64,000 nucleotides of DNA from Sabellastarte sp. h YS-2021 (taxonomy: Eukaryota > Annelida > Polychaeta > Sabellida > Sabellidae): contig OZ024931.1 in assembly GCA_964017235.1 (NCBI GenBank), forward strand, positions 18,886,189-18,950,188. Reading direction: 5' to 3'. A program made the position numbers and the translations under genes. How positions within the stretch are numbered: the first letter of the stretch is position 1; each line of letters opens with the position of its first letter. Shown in pieces: positions 33,850 to 45,480 of this stretch. The notes under the pieces were generated by a model, which saw only the letters and a program-made list of their open reading frames with translations, made no database searches and was not told the DNA's origin.

Positions 33850-34440
33850 TAGGTCAAGGCCTGGGAATCTTTACCAGGTGTTGAATTTGACCTTTGACCC
33901 CTGCTTCAAGGTTAATTGGGGTCATCATACTAAAACGTCCTTACTTCTCCCTATATTGGTGCTACGGCTTCCGAATATAAAAACAGCCCATGCGAAGTCC
34001 TGGTCTGCCAATGTTTTTTTGCCTGTGAACAATTTTGGCCTCATTTTGAAAAACAAAATGGCCACGAGAGCCAAATATTTGAAAATCATTAAGATGCTGT
34101 AAAACTTGAAATATTGCAGCTAGGTTAATCAAATTTGCACAAAAGATATATGGCTAGGAAAGTTAGCCCTTATAGTAATTTTGGCCTAGTTTTGAAAACA
34201 AAATGGCCACTATATCAGTTTAATGTCAAATGGGATTATCCTATTTAAAAGGCCTTATATCTCCCTTAGCATTGCTACTAGGGGTTTGGAATGTGAAAAC
34301 AATTTGGAGGAAGTCATGGCCTGGGAATCTTTTCCAATTGCTAACTTTGACATTTGACCCCTTCTTCAGTGTCAAGTGGGGTCATCTTACTACAAAGGTC
34401 TTATATCTCCCTTAGTTCTCATATATTATTGATCCTAAGG
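33850..34440 (-). repeat. Diverged units of the 147-bp-type repeat, inverted
   Basis: The phrases CTGGGAATCTT, TTTGACC-TTGACCCC and CTTATATCTCCCTTAG recur at about 33860 and 34320. They are the inverse of the 53995-54740 units (CCCAAGATTCCCAG, AGGGGTCCAAGGTCAAA order). ACAAAATGGCCAC occurs at about 34053 and 34199. Confidence 0.55.
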
Positions 34441-34967
34441 CGGGAGATAACTGCTGCGGCAATTGTCTTGTTTTCTTAGGTGTTATTATTAATCATAATC
34501 TTAAATATGTTAAGAAATAAAGCTTCGTTAAAATGTCTGTAAAATGAATAAACCCGAATAGAAGTATGTCTGATTTGTTGGTTCTGATAACTTTCAAAAT
34601 ATATAATTTCATTAATTTTTATTGATATCAGATGAACTTCTTCCCATGCAAGTAATATTTGTCTAAATATATGTAAAATTTTGGCTTTTAAAATAACTGC
34701 AGATCTTAAGTTCATCAGTATAGAGCAAAATAACTTCCATCTCGTACCGCAGTCTGAAGCTCCCAACATGTTACTGAGCTGTTTAACTCAAGATTATAAT
34801 TCTGACCGTTGAATAGGATGTAAAACCCTAACATTGACCTTTGACATAATAATTTAAGTACAAAATAGTCTGGATTTGTTGTGAATTGTTAATTAAATGA
34901 CATTTCCATTGGTCACCACGTATTTAGTTAAAGAGACCACTTTTAAATGTGGTTTTCTGTCTTTTTA
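34441..34967. other. Unassigned AT-rich DNA
   Basis: No recognisable gene. The minus-strand open frame at 34476-34769 lacks motifs and flanking gene context. Confidence 0.35.
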
Positions 34968-34982
34968 TTGCAGAAAGTATGA

Positions 34983-35214
34983 TTTTTTTATTTTTTGTTT
35001 TACATCGTATTCATCAGCCAGGGTCATATTGCGATGGGTAGTTTACGGATGGAGGAACCAGTGCATGCTAGTTGGTCAAGATTCTGCACTCTAAAGTGCC
35101 GGGCATCGGCAAGTAAATACCAACTTTCCAACATGAAATGCCCGGGACGAGATTCAAACCGGCGACATCAGAGGTTGAAGGCGAGCACTCTAACTGCTTC
35201 ACCACCGAGCCCCC
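34983..35214 (-). mobile_element. tRNA-derived SINE (family A relative) with 15-bp target duplication
   Basis: On the minus strand it begins GGGGGCTCGGTGGTGAAGCAG, has box B GGTTTGAATCTCG, and ends in a T/A-rich tail. The body is a diverged version of family A. TTGCAG(A/T)AAGTATGA-type sequence is duplicated at 34968-34982 and 35215-35229 with one mismatch. Confidence 0.85.
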
Positions 35215-35229
35215 TTGCAGATAGTATGA

Positions 35230-35860
35230 GTTCCCATCCAAATAAACTATGTTGTTGGTATTTGTTGTTTGTTTATATGTAGTGGGGACTTGTTTTAAGA
35301 GAAGTAAACACCAAAATTTATATTTTTCAGGTTGTAAGCTCATAACCAAATATTGATCAGAAGGGAGTAATATGGCAGTTTCTTACCCATAAGCTTTTCA
35401 TATTGTAATTTATACCATGTTTAGAAAGGGACATTAATGAAAATTATTTCAAAAGTCATAGATGTCAAAACTTTTATATGACAAATCCACAATTAAATAA
35501 TCCACATTTATTGGTATCACTATGACGAATGTTGTTGACACATATTTATACAGTCTTTTATCCTAAAACTATCGTGAAAAATATATAGCTATAGCATCCA
35601 TAGATATTGCTACTGATTGAAAAGTATATGTATTATATATTCTTGTGGGGGGGGGGGGGGGGGGATGATGGATTGCTATGGACAATACCGTTATTTGACC
35701 TTAAAGAAGGGTTAAAAGAATGACTATCTAGTCGTGTCTAATACTGACTTTTATAATGATTAACACTGTAAAGCTATAAATTTATATTATATGTGAATAC
35801 CATAGATATATCAGTTGATCTGACAATAACGTTCGCTGCTGCGTACTCAGCCCCCAGCCA
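35230..35860. repeat. Poly-G tract and unassigned DNA downstream of HMGR copy 2
   Basis: Eighteen consecutive G lie at 35647-35664. TTATTTGACCTTAAAGAAGGG at about 35692 recurs at about 36929 in HMGR intron 2, so a related repeat is present. No gene. Confidence 0.5.
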
Positions 35861-35861
35861 T

Positions 35862-35867
35862 TTTAAT
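35862..35867 (-). terminator. Candidate poly(A) signal of HMGR copy 2
   Basis: ATTAAA on the minus strand lies about 130 bases after the stop codon. It is the commonest variant signal. No AATAAA is seen nearer. Confidence 0.3.
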
Positions 35868-35995
35868 TCTTTTCTAGCTAATATATAGCTATAACACTTT
35901 GTATAACTTCAACAGATTTTATATGCAAGCCTTTTTAGGCATAACTATGAACAAATAGAAATAACAATACAATCAGGTTGGATAAGTCTTTGAGT

Positions 35996-38900
35996 TTATG
36001 TTGGTCGTTTTTTGGTCATACTTTGATGGACTTCTGCAAGTTCTCCAGTATTGTTGGATGCAAAAGTTGAAATTTCCAAAGCTAACACATATGCTGCAAT
36101 GATTTCACCAAGTTTCCTCACTTTACCAGGTCCATAGCAATCCATCATTTCAAGACACTCCCTCTGAGTGGGCAAGCTTGTTCCTCCTCCAACTGTGCCA
36201 ATAGCTAAAGATGGAATCCAGACTGATGTTTTAATTCCACCTTCTGGGCCATCATTTTTATTGAAAACCAAACTTCCCATGCTTGACTCCACAGCACTGG
36301 CCATATCTTGACCTGTAGCTGCAAACATGGCAGCAATAACATTGGATATATTTGCATTGGCGCCCATGGCATGAGAGCGGATGGCCATGTTCACCATGAT
36401 GTTGTACAGTTTCATCATCTTCTCAGTAGTTGTGCGGAATACCCGCTTCAAAACATCTTCTGAGAGAATAGCTTCAGCACCACAGGAAAGGCCTCTTCCT
36501 ATAACTGCATTAAAGTGAGAACATCTTTTGTCTCCAGCCATGATGCCTTCCATCCAGTAATTTTCAACAGTGATGTTCTTTGGTCTCTAAAACATCGGTA
36601 AACATTATGCTGATACATTTAATTAATAAGTTTATCGTCATTCCATATTAGTGTTTTAATTTGTCCTAGCATGGAAAACTTATGCATATTTGTATTCACG
36701 GGAGATATAAAGAACCCTAGTTATCCAAGCAATATACCTAGCACTCATGCTAGGAGCAATAGTGAGGGAGTTCATATTTGGCTACCGTTTCCTGACGTTG
36801 AAGAATATGTTTTATGTCAAAGATGAGCACATCAAAAGTTTCACAGACTATGATTGCCTATAGGTTGGTTTCATACTCCATCCCATACAAACAAAAAATA
36901 AACGAGGATTTTAAAGTATAGCCACCGTTATTTGACCTTAAAGAAGGGATAAAGAAGGGATTCAAGGTAAAAAACAAGCACATTAAAATCACCCCAGTTC
37001 ATGATTTCTTGTAGCTTAGCTGGACATCCAAAACATGTAGGACCAATAATAAGCCAGTTGCTAGCTATTTTAGTTGGCTACACATTTTTATCTTGAAGAA
37101 GGCACCCAAAGTAAAATGAAAAAAAACCCATCAAAATATCCCCAATCCATGATAACCCATAAACTTCACACCCCAAGCCTCTATGACCAATAATAAGTGA
37201 GTATTAAGGACTATTCAGTTTGACTACCTTCGTTTGACCTGGAGGGTTGGGTTCAAGGTGAAATCTGACCACTTCAAAAGATTCCCAGACCGTGATTTTC
37301 ATGTCAAATCTGACCAAATCAAAAGATTCTCAAGCCTTTTATTTGACATTCTGAGGCTTTATAAACAATGATAAGCAAGTTTGAAGCACTTTTAGGTTTG
37401 GCTACCCTTGTTGGCCCTTAAATGAGGGATCCAAAATATTTTTTAATTTTGAAACCCAAACTGTCCATCAGAAATAATACTAAAACGCTATTTAAAGTAA
37501 ACTTCAATCAAAGGATCACTATCGCCCATTATTAATGAAGTCAACAATGTATCAGTGTATCAACAGTGAACAGCAAGCAACAAAGAGAAAAGATTTAATG
37601 GAAAACTATCAATAAACCATGATTCACATTTAAATAAGAATCTCATTTGGAAAAAAAGCCACAAAAATACTTTCCTGAATAACTGAGCAACTTCTAAAAC
37701 AGAAATTTAAATAAATTTAAGCTTTCCATTATGAACATTGTCATAACATGTTGAAGAAATTATATTATTTCATCAAACTGAGTATAAATCTTTAACCAAG
37801 TAAATCTATGTATTATACAATCATAATAGACTGAGAACATGCTAGTATAATTGATAGTATTGATATATAAAAGTGCTTCCCCTGTCTTGTACAAATCCTG
37901 AAAGGAAATTAACTACCTTAGACAATAAAATATGCCTAGAGTCCTAGATGATGTGTTGTTCTTGTATCTATTTATAAACAATAAGGTCATTCACTGCCTT
38001 AGCAACACAGCACAATGGCAAGGATCATCCTTCTGCTTTGACCTCTCGCAGAGCTACACCCATACGATACCTCAAGTACCCCCACTTATCCAGACTTTCT
38101 GCAAGTCCTTTTGTCTAAAGCTTCTCTTACATTACGTCGTACGTGTATAGACACGTAAGTGTGCTGCAAATATTGTTGAAAAATATTGACGTAGCCTGAT
38201 AGTGTGATAGTAGAGGTTTGCACGTACAAACAGGGTGTGTTATTCCAAAAACAGTGTCACAACTTGAAGACCAAAGAACGGACTGTGACTAGCTACAGGT
38301 CGTACAGTTGATTTATGTACATGCAAGTTACACGTGAGTATATCTTCCAGCATGTGTAAACAATGTAAGTAAATGGGGAGAACCTACAACACTTGCCAGG
38401 AGAATGTACTAGCCTAATTTTCCCCTAGGTTACCCTTGAGGCATGGATGCATTTGTAGACATACTGCAAGCACGCAGAGAATAATCTGCATGCCAATTTT
38501 CATTACGGGGTCTGTGCGACCTTGATATTCTGTCATAAAAACGCAAGTGTACCTTGAGGGTCCCTTGCAAATCAGCCGATTTTTCTCTGTAACCAGGATG
38601 TACGTTCACGTACGATGGGATGTAAGAGAGGCTTTAGGTATTGTATGGGTACCTAAGTTTTACAAGAATTTGGGGCTAAAAAAAGTTAGTATTTCATAAG
38701 ACAGTAGGTTCCTTACTCATCAGGTTGATCCATAATGATTCCATGTATGTCAGATTTGGTGAAATGAGAAATTCAAAGACTTGCAGCAAGTCTACCACTT
38801 ATCCTGAGGTGATCAAACCCTCAAAACTAAAGAAAATCTCTGTAGTGACTTTAGTGTAATGAACTCTGGTGGATACATTCATACAATTATCAGATTCAGT

Positions 38901-40328
38901 GATGGAATGTTGTTGTCATAATACTGTAAGCTACTGGTTTACTGCAAGTGCAAAAGAAACAAATTAATTTGATTCAGGCTTTTTGGTTTTTTGTTTAACT
39001 GATATGAAACTTCCTGATAATCATTGCTTGTGGTGGAAAAATGAGAGTTTTGGAATTACTTTTCTAAATGACCTTACTGTGTGTACTATTCCTCAAGAAA
39101 TTACAAAGCATAAATAGAATATTGTGAAATAAATATTGCCCAAACGAAGAAATGTCAGCTTGTGTGCTGGAATCTAGACATAGCATAGCAAATTAAAATA
39201 TTTGATTTTATCAGAATATAATAATAATTTTTCAGTTACTGCATATCTAGTTTGATATGTCCTTAAAAGAGTGCACTAATAAGGCATTTGTTACCTCTTG
39301 ATCGACCCACTGAATAGCTTTCCATGACAAAAAGGCTGCCATGTTGTGCCCAGCTGCATCACCAGTTTCATAATTGAGGAGCATGTGGACATTCTAAAGC
39401 AAAATACATCATAGCTTTTATTTGAAACTATCCAATGACAGATAGACAGATGTTTGCATTAATTAATATAGATATTTTGTATACTGTAGTCTGCAGTGGC
39501 GATATATACATTGCAGTATAGAAAAGCATTTGTTCCTAAGACTTCTTCCAAGCATTTCTTCTAACAATGTATTTATTTAGAACAATAAATTTATAAAACA
39601 TTCTCTTTTAAGCGTAGCAAAATCAAAACATTTATTGCACTTTTTCTTTACTAGCTCTTTTTTTTTGTTCTTTCTTTGAACTACAAAATATAATCGAAAC
39701 CTACCTCAAAATCGTATGCAGTGATGATTTCCTTCAGAACTGCATGATTGGAATGTTTGCTGACAATCTGCTCCTGGATTTCGGGGATCTTGCCTTTAAC
39801 CCACTCCCCCAAAGCCAGAGCTTCCTCAGCACTTCCAGTCTTGAAGACAGGGCCTCTGCTCATCCGTTTCTGTGATGTATGGGCAGTGACTCCTCCACAT
39901 TCATTCAATACCTTGGCACCTCTGTTGATGGAGGCCACTAAAAGACCTTCCGTTGTTGGAAAGGGAGCAAGAATCTTCCCCTGTGCATGCTTACCATTAA
40001 TCTGCAGGGGACCAACAGCTGCCATAGGTATACTTATAGTGCCAATGGGTAGCTCTAGGTTGCCTTTCAGAATTTCGGGAGAATGGTGTTCAGTCCACCA
40101 CTTTGAAATATTTGGTAAATTTACTCCAACATACTTCTCCACCCATTGGCGTCTTAAATCACACTTCTCACGAGAGAAATCTCCTTTGTAAGGGATTTTG
40201 TCAGCCTCGGGTGTAACGTAGGCGATATGTTGTGATTTTCTGCACTGTGAAGCAGACATAATGTGCCTGCATTTGTGAGATCTGCTGAGAAATCGACTCG
40301 CAGTGCTACCTAGTGGAGCATAAGCCAT
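35996..40328 (-). CDS. HMGR: Soluble HMG-CoA reductase, copy 2 (3 exons, 437 aa)
   Basis: This copy has the same reaction and architecture as copy 1. Exons on the minus strand are 40328-39705, 39393-39295 and 36586-35996, with GT-AG introns of 311 and 2708 bases. Codon split points are identical to copy 1. Catalytic signatures are retained: PFPTTEGLLVASINRG, TGDAAGHNM, AGDKRCSHFNAVIGRG, ATGQDM, GTVGGGT and AEVHQSM. There is no membrane domain. Residues 1-40 (starting MAYAPLGSTASRFLSRSHK) are basic and lack acidic residues. The start at 40328 (ACCATGG context) matches copy 1. With no internal stop it is probably functional. Copies 1 and 2 are convergently oriented. Intron 2 has been enlarged by repeats. 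Confidence 0.93.
36700..37440 (+). repeat. Degenerate tandem repeat in HMGR copy 2, intron 2
   Basis: TTTGACCTTAAAGAAGGG, AGGTTGGTTTCA and the CCAATAATAAG phrase recur at roughly 150-200 base spacing (near 36765, 36930, 37230 and 37410). They match the 147-bp array at 53995-54740. Degenerate and non-coding. Confidence 0.55.
38055..38660. repeat. Foldback sequence in HMGR copy 2, intron 2
   Basis: The left arm CCCATACGATACCTCAAG ... TCTCTTACATTACG (38059-38145) pairs with the right arm, inverse of CCCATACAATACCTAAAGCC (38598-38652). Both arms carry a CGTACGTG word. Probably an inserted foldback element of about 0.6 kb. Confidence 0.55.
39295..39393 (-). CDS. HMGR: HMGR copy 2, exon 2 (33 codons)
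   Basis: It encodes LLNYETGDAAGHNM followed by AAFLSWKAIQWVDQE. The acceptor TTTGCTTTAG and donor GAG-GTAACA are clear. Length and phase equal exon 2 of copy 1. Confidence 0.9.
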
Positions 40329-40404
40329 GGTTTTTCAAGAAATATTGTGACAAGCGATGTTGTTTCACATTTAATTATATTAAAAGTCTTCCATAGATAG
40401 ACAT

Positions 40405-40412
40405 CTTATATA
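40405..40412 (-). promoter_or_regulatory. TATA-like box of HMGR copy 2
   Basis: TATATAAG on the minus strand lies 77-84 bases before the ATG. It is the positional equivalent of TATAAAAG in copy 1. A shared upstream block (TTTGTTATCACAA...GATAACACT) occurs about 150-230 bases before the ATG. Confidence 0.6.
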
Positions 40413-41214
40413 GAAAGATATGTTAACACCCAACACTTATATATTGATTGGGATCTAGAACTGTAAATGTTATCAATGATTCCATCAACAAGTTTTACCT
40501 GTTGTGTTTCATACATTTCCAAAGATAAGAACACAATTAACGGTATACTACTCTCCACAAATGACCCTGAACATTTGATTTCATAAGTGTTATCTTGATC
40601 AAATAAATGTTTTTCAGAAACAAAGATAGATCAAAGACCTTGTGATAACAAATTCATGACACCATTTAAGTTATTTGCGTTTAGAGAAGTTATGAAATGT
40701 GTATTAATTGTATCTTTCCCTTAATTCATTACTTTATCTTAAAGCCCAGAGCTCTTTTCAATTTAACTTGCATCGAGGACAATGGGTTTGACATATGTAC
40801 TTCTATATTCCAATCATTAAAGGACATGTAATTCTGATTTATGCCTCAAAAGCTTGAACACATCTTGAGTAGATTTAAAAGGAAAATAACTACCACAAGT
40901 ACCGTTTGTATAAATATCATATTTCTACTGGTTATTATTATTTTTGGTAAGTCGTATGGGAAACGAAATTGACCCCCTAGAAAACTGGCCTCCCCTAAAT
41001 TTATAAAGCTGTAAAATTGGCCTCCCTGAAGATTATTTTTTATGGTAATGAATAATATGGTAGGCATTTTCTAATATTCAATAAAACACAGCACATTTCT
41101 TACAAATTGTCAACACATTAAATGAATGGTGGTGTAATGACCAGGCTTGGGAACAAACATCAGTTCACACTGCTGCTGCTACTCCTCCTCCTACTCCACC
41201 TCCTACTACTAAAT
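40413..41214. other. HMGR copy 2 upstream region
   Basis: There is no gene. Only the first 200 bases or so resemble the copy 1 upstream DNA. A GGCCTCCC/GGGGGTCAATT patch at 40965-41030 resembles the arms of the 11395-12598 foldback. A CTGCTGCTACTCCTCCT simple repeat lies near 41173-41205. Confidence 0.45.
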
Positions 41215-42222
41215 GGATTGAGAGTGTTCATGTTTAACTGGCGGATTAATAGCAAGAATTTGAACCCACCCTTTGTTTAAAATCTCAACATTGTATTATT
41301 TTAGTATTGTATCCCATTCCCTCATAGGTTGTGATTTGGAAGAGATGCTTAGCTTGTTCTTTCTATTTGAAGGTTATCAATTACCTCACTACCAGGTCGG
41401 TATGGTTGGAGCAAGGCCTTGATTCTGATACCTGGAGCAAAGCTTGCTGATTGATGGCGTTAACATCCGAGTACTTACTGTGAATGTTAAATATTTAAAT
41501 GTAAGACAGTGCTTGGCTTACGACTTGTACCATGTAACAGCTTTGTCAAGACTTGTGGCTTCAAAGTTACTGGCTCGAGGTCATAAGGTTGAGAACTTTT
41601 GGAGCTGTATTACTCAGCTTTTTATGGTGACCATCGGAGTTCCGAGAAGGGGCCTGTGCACAATTCACAGGATAGTAGGGGCGGTGTTGGGCTTCAGGGC
41701 CGCTTAGTAATGTTAAATTCTATTTTTATATGTCCTGAAGTTATTGAAGACTGCTATTGGTCTTGCTCCACCATGTATATTATTGGTCAATGATAACCTG
41801 TTGTAGCTATTCTTTGAGTGTGGATTGTATATATGTAAATACTATTTTATTATATATCTCACTAATTGCTCACAGGGTTGTTAACTATGTATTACAACTA
41901 CTGTTAAGTAACGTTTATTGGTAGGCTGTCTGATTGTATCTGTTGAGTCAGAAAATCTCTGTTATCTTTTTAGGTCCACTCTATATAGTAATTATTGTGC
42001 TGTAGGGTCTGTACCAGTATTTCATATTTTATCTATGGTAATTATGGTAAATGGCATTGCTTACGCATTCCTGTAACTAAAGTTAGAAGCTTTGATATGT
42101 CAGTAACCAAATTCAGTTTCATGTAGTCGATCTATCAGTAAATGGACTTGCTCTGACTGTTTTTGTGTTCTCTTATAATTGCTCTACTGTGATGAAGATA
42201 GTTGTGCCTTACACTCCTAAGC

Positions 42223-42458
42223 GGGGCCACGGTGGCAGAGTGGTAACACTCTCGCCTCCCACCTCTGCGGCCGGGGTTCGATCCCCGTCATGGCCGTAAG
42301 TGGGAAAGCTGGTAGTTGCTTGCCGTTGGTCGGCAGTTTACAGTACACAACCCTAGCGAACTATATGTACTGGTTTCCTCTGCCCTTCCAACTACCCGTC
42401 GTGATATGACCTGTACAGTGTTGAAAGCGACGTAAAACCCCAAATAAACAATAAACAA
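42223..42458 (+). mobile_element. Full-length SINE, family A, 13-bp target duplication
   Basis: This is the clearest copy. The head is GGGGCCACGGTGGCAGAGTGG with box B GGTTCGATCCC, then the conserved body, then a short AAATAAACAATAAACA tail. TACACTCCTAAGC is perfectly duplicated at 42210-42222 and 42459-42471. The SINE is absent from the matching position of the other duplication arm. Confidence 0.92.
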
Positions 42459-42649
42459 TACACTCCTAAGCTGTCATTGTCATTATTGATGTAGCATATG
42501 TATTGTAATTGTGAACTAATGGCTGCATGCTTTTTATTTTTTACCAGCTATACATACTTGTTTTTGTATGTTCTAGGGTGATTAACCACCTCTTTATATT
42601 TACAAGTAACTCTCTCACTACTTTTTAGTGGGAAGTATCCACTAAGTTA

Positions 42650-42792
42650 ATGTTACACCAGCATAGAGTCACCTTCAAACACCCTTATAGGTTTTTTTCC
42701 AATTTACTATGTTATTCAAGTTGGATTAACCACTTTAAGTTAGCTTGTATGTCCATTTATTGTGCTAAATTTAAGGTGACCCTGTGACTGTT
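42650..42792. repeat. Palindromic-arm element, partner of 21330-21464
   Basis: The arms CCAGCATAGAGTCACCTT and AAGGTGACCCTGTGACTG are imperfectly inverted. It is the inverted homologue of the 135-bp element in arm 1. Confidence 0.6.
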
Positions 42793-42960
42793 TTCTTATT
42801 ACCTTAAATTGTAAACTGGATTGTAAATACTATTAGTGTTTAAAAATAATGAAAGAAATATAACCCCCAATGCTTCTTTCAATTATGTTCTCCTATAGGT
42901 CATTTTTCAAGACCTGTATCCTCTTCAAGATCAAATTTGAATTTAATGAAATTTGAATAA

Positions 42961-44024
42961 ATTTTGAAATTTGAATAAAACATATACAAAATGCATATAA
43001 TACATGTCAGACCAACTACCTAATTCTATTGATATGGCAGACGTGATAGAGGGATATAAGGATTTTAAACAAGGTAATTACATAATTATTGCACAATAAT
43101 GGCAGGAGACAGTAGATATAAAGGTCAACACCAAACAATAGAGACATGTGAAACAACCTATACTGCAGATGTATAACTAAATCAGAGAATAGTTTGAGTT
43201 GGACAAAGGATTATTTACAAATGGTCCAGTGTGACAAAATAATATTGACAGGTATAATTTACTATGTTTACATACATTATCACTTTCTGGGATTTACACA
43301 CTATAGCATCTATATAGATCAGTTTCTTTTGTAGTACAGTAATGTAAAGAAAGATACATTACACTGAAAATAAATTAAAGTTAGCAGAATTATATAACTT
43401 GTTCAGAAATTTGTCATGCTGAATGTGGTTTCTTTTACAGTTATTCTAGGTTTTGATTTCTTTCAACTAGTGTGACAATAACTTTGTTTTTTCTCATTTT
43501 CTTTTAACTAGTGTGATGATTACACTATTTCTTCAAATATATACTTAAACAAGTTTGACGATAACACTGCATTTTTTTCAAATATTTCTTAAAGATTAAC
43601 AAATGTATGAACTTTTGTAATACGTGAGACGAAGGGGTAGATTGTAGGTTAATATCGTTTCTTAAACTATAACATACCTGATACAATTGTGAATAGAAGT
43701 TAGTTGCAGGGTCACTCCCCTTTTGTCAAGGGTGATTTCAGAATCTCGTGATATTGAGTCATTTTCTGTTTGCCAAGGAAACTTCAAAATGCAGCCATGG
43801 TTATAGTCAATCTCTTATTCTTAAATGTTCTCCTTGTTGTTTTTTATGTTTGAATTTTGGCATTTTTCATAGATTTTCTGACTACTATTTGAAAAATTAA
43901 ATGACAATTTTTACATAAAATATGGAAAGTGTTATGACGTTGATTCCTTAAATGTGTAGTTATTAATCTGTTCAGTTTATTTTTGCATATTATCAGGGGT
44001 AATAGTAAATATAAGAATAACTGA
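42961..44024. other. Unassigned AT-rich DNA
   Basis: No gene or repeat is recognised. ACTAGTGTGA-TAACACT-like phrases recur three times at about 43468-43570 with roughly 40-base spacing. Confidence 0.35.
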
Positions 44025-44027
44025 CAC

Positions 44028-44345
44028 TGTGGCCTAGTGGGTAACACACTCGCCTAGGAACACAGAGGACGATGTTCAATCCCAGATACAGGCACATAGT
44101 GGCTCGGATGACCACTTAAAATGGCAGTCCTGTGTCATTGGGTCCTATCCCAAGCGGCAGGTTAAAGAAACCCAAGGACGTTGATAAATGGTCATCCTCC
44201 AGACTATGTCTTTCAGTTAGGTGAATGTCAGTAACTTGAGAGCTGGACTGTACTTTTACAGTCAGATTGCTCAAATTGTGCTTTGAGTCCTGTAGTACAT
44301 CGAGATATTGAATATACTCAGTTTCAGTAATTCTTATATCTTTGT
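44028..44345 (+). mobile_element. SINE family B, copy 3
   Basis: The head is CACTGTGGCCTAGTGGGTAA, with a decayed box B (TGTTCAATCCC), CGGATGACCACTTAAAATGG, and the 3' region CTTTGAGTCCTGTAGTA. It is full length relative to copy 2. Confidence 0.8.
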
Positions 44346-44389
44346 CATAAGAGAAACATGTCTCAAATTTGCCAGGTGAACACACTTTG

Positions 44390-45200
44390 CAGAGCCAAAG
44401 TTCAAGGTTACACCATGATGCACACACCTACACCTCCTAACCAATGTCCCTACCAAGTGTCATACTTCTACACATTATGAAAGCCAAGAAAAAGCCCAGA
44501 CAAGATTTTAAAGCTCATGGTCACTACGACAATGTCAAAGTTCAAATGAAACCAATGTCCCTACCAATATACCAAAACCAAATACCAAACCAATATCAAC
44601 TTCCTACACATTGTGGTTGCCGAGATATAGCCCAGACAAGATATTATAGGTCAAGGTCATAAAGGCAAGGTCAAAGGTCAAATCAAGGTCACACATTGAT
44701 GCTGCACACCTACAACCCCCAACCAATGCCCCTACCTAGTATCACCTTCCTACACCTTAAGGTTTCTGAGATATAATCCGGACAAGATTTTATAGGTCAA
44801 GGTCACTACAGCAAGATCAAAAGTCAAATCAAAGTAACACCATGACGTTGCACACCTAAAACCCCAAACCAATGATCTTACCAAGTATTAACTTCCTACA
44901 CTTTACGGTTTCAGAGATATTGCCCAGACAAAAGTTTAAAGGTCAAGGTTACTACGGCAAGGTCAAATCAAGGTCACACCATGACGTTGCACACCTACAA
45001 CCCCCAACCAATGTCCCTACCAAGTATCAACTTCCTATACCTTACAGTTTCCAAGATATAGCATGGACAAGATTTTATAGGTCAAGGTCACTACGGAAAG
45101 GTCAAATCAAGGTCACACCATGATGTTGCACACCTACACCCCCTAACCAATGTCCCTTCCAAGTATCAACTTCCTACACCTTATGGTTACAGGCCAGACA
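44390..45200 (+). repeat. Tandem array, about 140-bp units (AAGGTCA-rich)
   Basis: CCAATGTCCCTACCAAG-type starts occur at about 44440, 44552, 44722, 44869, 45008 and 45148. Each is followed by CTTCCTACACCTTA, GAGATATAGCCCAGACAAG and AGGTCAAGGTCAC. The spacing settles at 139-147 bases in the right half. About six units are present. Non-coding. Confidence 0.85.
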
Positions 45201-45289
45201 AACTTTTTCCTGCCGCCCGCCTATCCAGACACCATGGGTGAAAACAATACCCTGACAGCCCTAACAGCTGTGGGGTAATAAAACAGGTT

Positions 45290-45480
45290 ATTAAACTGAG
45301 ACGGCTCTTCTGTCCATAAAAAATGAAGTTCATCTATCCTTGTCAAGAAGCGAACCTACTGCCTTGGTATTGTTCGACCTCTCCGCTGAATTTGACATCA
45401 TCAATCATTCCACACTTCTCAGTTGTCTTCAGTTGGGGGCTCTATTCTTAAATGGTTCACTTCCTACCTGATGGGGGTAT
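45290..45480 (+). pseudogene. Non-LTR reverse-transcriptase fragment
   Basis: The frame reads ETALLSIKNEVHLSLSRSEP and then ALVLFDLSAEFDIINHSTLL, RT motif A of a CR1/LINE2-like element. A frameshift follows near 45435. It is only a fragment, with neither motif B nor C. Confidence 0.75.

Larger units (their letters stand above)
41215..42960 (-). repeat. Inverted segmental duplication, arm 2 (partner 21160-25610)
   Basis: The reverse complement of this interval is collinear with 21160-25610. Arm 2 lacks the two insertions of arm 1 and instead carries the SINE at 42223-42458. Sequence on both sides of the insertions matches, which shows that they post-date the duplication. It lies about 0.8 kb upstream of the HMGR copy 2 promoter. 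Confidence 0.75.
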
